Below, piece after piece: positions 62,676 to 64,000 of a DNA stretch of 64,000 bases. Source of the stretch: Candidatus Heimdallarchaeota archaeon (GTDB lineage: Archaea; Asgardarchaeota; Heimdallarchaeia; JABLTI01); contig JAHLVW010000066.1 in the NCBI GenBank assembly GCA_019058275.1, positions 62,001-126,000 of the forward strand, in the 5' to 3' direction. The first letter of the stretch is position 1. Each line of letters starts with the position of its first letter. The position numbers and the translations under genes were made by a program. The notes beneath the pieces are model-generated. The model was not told where the DNA came from and did no database searches. It was given only the letters and a program-made list of their open reading frames with translations.

Positions 62676-64000
62676 ATGTCAAAGAGAAGAGATCTAGTTA
62701 GAGAATTATTGGATAGACACTGCTTAATTACTCCTGAGTCCTACGAAATTCTCGAAGATCTTGATGAAGATGTTATAGATATTGATAAGCTTGCTGAGGT
62801 TTTGAAGGATGAAATTGTTGTTACTGCTGAAAAATTAAATGAAGCCCTATCATCATTTGTAGAAATTCTCTCAGAGGGGGAAATTGATGCAGAATTAGAA
62901 ATAAATCAACCTACAATAGAAATAAGACAAGAAATCGACAAGCAAGAGATTAGAGAGAAAAGTTCTGATGTAACAGAAATGAAAATAAAACCTAAGAAAA
63001 AAATTACAAAGGTTGAATTTGATCCAATAGGTAAAAAGATAAAACCTAAGATAAAAGTTCTGCAAGATTCTTCAGGTAAAACAACTATTGAAGGTACTAT
63101 TGTTGATTTTCGTAAATACTTTTTGAGTAGATATAATCAATTAAGAAATATTTTGAAGAAAAGAGGAGATATTGCAGGATTACTTAGCATTAGAGATTTA
63201 GATAGGGCAAAACTAGAAGCAAATGAACGGATTACTGTTATTGGTATTGTTACAGAAAAAAAATCTTTGAAAAATGGTGGTATGTTAATTGATGTTGAGG
63301 ATCCAACTGGGCACTTGACGCTAACAATTTCTGCTAAAAATCCTGAATTGGTAGGCAAATCAGGAACGCTATTACAAGATCAAATTGCTGGTTTTTATGG
63401 TAGGTTATACGAAGAAATGTTTATTGTTGAGGATTTGATTTTTCCAGACATCCCAATAAGCGCTACGAAACCAAAAATTTCAGATCAAATTAGTGTATGT
63501 ATGACAAGTGATCTACATATTGGTAGCAAAGAGTTTCTGGAAGATTCTTTCAATAATCTTTTGGATTTTCTTAATGGTCGAATTGATGATCCTTATCAAC
63601 AAACAATTGCTAGCCAGGTTAAATATCTAATAGTTAATGGTGACCTTGTTGAAGGTATAGGTATTTATCCAAAACAAGAAGATGATTTGTTAATTACAGA
63701 TATTTATGATCAATACAAACATGCTGCTAATCTTTTAGCGAAAGTACCGGATTGGATTAACATAATAATCACTTCCGGAAACCACGATGCTTGTCGATTA
63801 GCACTACCACAACCAGCTGTTAGCAAAGAGTATGCTCCAGATTTATGGAAGATGTCTAATGTCACATTTCTTTCAAATCCTTCGACAGTAGAAATTCATG
63901 GAAAAGTTTTCTTAATATATCATGGAAATTCATTTGAAGATGTAGCATCCTTAACTCCGGGTCTAAGTGTGAACGATCCAAATGGTCCCATGATCTACAC
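62676..64000 (+). CDS. polB: DNA polymerase D small subunit DP1, N-terminal part
   Basis: The frame from the ATG at 62676 is open to the window end, giving 441 residues; the true end lies beyond. It has an N-terminal helical domain and a Lys/Glu-rich linker (about 1-130), an OB fold (ANERITVIGIVTEKKSLKNG, about 190-260), and a calcineurin-like phosphoesterase domain with MTSDLHIGSKEFLEDSF, VNGDLVEGIGIYP, ITSGNHDACRLALPQP and YHGNSFEDVAS. These are the Mre11-like nuclease motifs of DP1, the proofreading 3'-5' exonuclease. An AGTGAGATT sequence precedes the start. The catalytic partner DP2 is not in the window. Confidence 0.92.
   Translation, partial: MSKRRDLVRELLDRHCLITPESYEILEDLDEDVIDIDKLAEVLKDEIVVTAEKLNEALSSFVEILSEGEIDAELEINQPTIEIRQEIDKQEIREKSSDVTEMKIKPKKKITKVEFDPIGKKIKPKIKVLQDSSGKTTIEGTIVDFRKYFLSRYNQLRNILKKRGDIAGLLSIRDLDRAKLEANERITVIGIVTEKKSLKNGGMLIDVEDPTGHLTLTISAKNPELVGKSGTLLQDQIAGFYGRLYEEMFIVEDLIFPDIPISATKPKISDQISVCMTSDLHIGSKEFLEDSFNNLLDFLNGRIDDPYQQTIASQVKYLIVNGDLVEGIGIYPKQEDDLLITDIYDQYKHAANLLAKVPDWINIIITSGNHDACRLALPQPAVSKEYAPDLWKMSNVTFLSNPSTVEIHGKVFLIYHGNSFEDVASLTPGLSVNDPNGPMIY

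Overview
The window reads as a low-GC chromosome segment from an Asgard archaeon, most likely of the Heimdallarchaeia type; this is inferred from gene content, not from a phylogeny. The archaeal core is clear: aRF1, SecY, the DP1 small subunit of DNA polymerase D, a Hef/FANCM helicase-nuclease, archease, a tRNA-Leu with a bulge-helix-bulge type intron, MptA, FolP and a F420:NADP reductase-like protein. The eukaryote-like flavour of Asgards is also present: two Roadblock/LC7 proteins, a gelsolin-like protein, a membrane-anchored RING-like zinc-finger protein plus a frameshifted relative, and a possible proteasome-assembly-chaperone-like protein.

Layout. 1-4.9 kb holds a truncated secreted-looking protein, DUF362, a DHH phosphoesterase, DUF2797, two small membrane proteins and a RING-like protein. 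4.96-5.99 kb is an insertion sequence with terminal inverted repeats and flanking 18-base direct repeats. 6.1-15.0 kb carries Hef, a p27-autoantigen-like zinc protein, an HD hydrolase, Roadblock/gelsolin genes, a NYN protein and a cis-prenyltransferase. 16.1-19.5 kb is a compact bshC-bshB-bshA operon, a full predicted bacillithiol pathway. 19.7-24.9 kb holds a decayed glutamate dehydrogenase, an Nfn-like pair and an intact second glutamate dehydrogenase. 25-39.9 kb is mostly housekeeping (aRF1, OB-fold protein, RecJ-like protein, MptA, TudS-like protein, SecY, tRNA-Leu) with a broken ClC channel gene.

The most unusual locus is 43.1-51.2 kb. A winged-helix regulator and one family gene on the minus strand diverge from a plus-strand array of further homologues. 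All look like distant members of the L-2-amino-thiazoline-4-carboxylate hydrolase superfamily and fall into two subfamilies, here called A and B. The order is A1, regulator, then B1, A2, B2, B3, A3-B4 fusion, B5: eight domains in seven loci, two of them interrupted by single stops. Two small palindromes lie in the divergent promoter region. I do not recognise this arrangement as a described system.

51.3-64 kb carries an M23-like peptidase, an alpha/beta hydrolase, tRNA-Thr, a cupin, a HEAT-repeat protein, FolP, a GH3 glycosidase with a frameshifted sugar symporter, tRNA-Ser, a broken nitroreductase, a candidate structured RNA, archease and the start of DP1.

A cross-cutting feature is the high number of interrupted but otherwise well-preserved genes: about nine in 64 kb, with all three stop codons and several indels. 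Recent gene decay and assembly error both fit, and only reads or related genomes can separate them.
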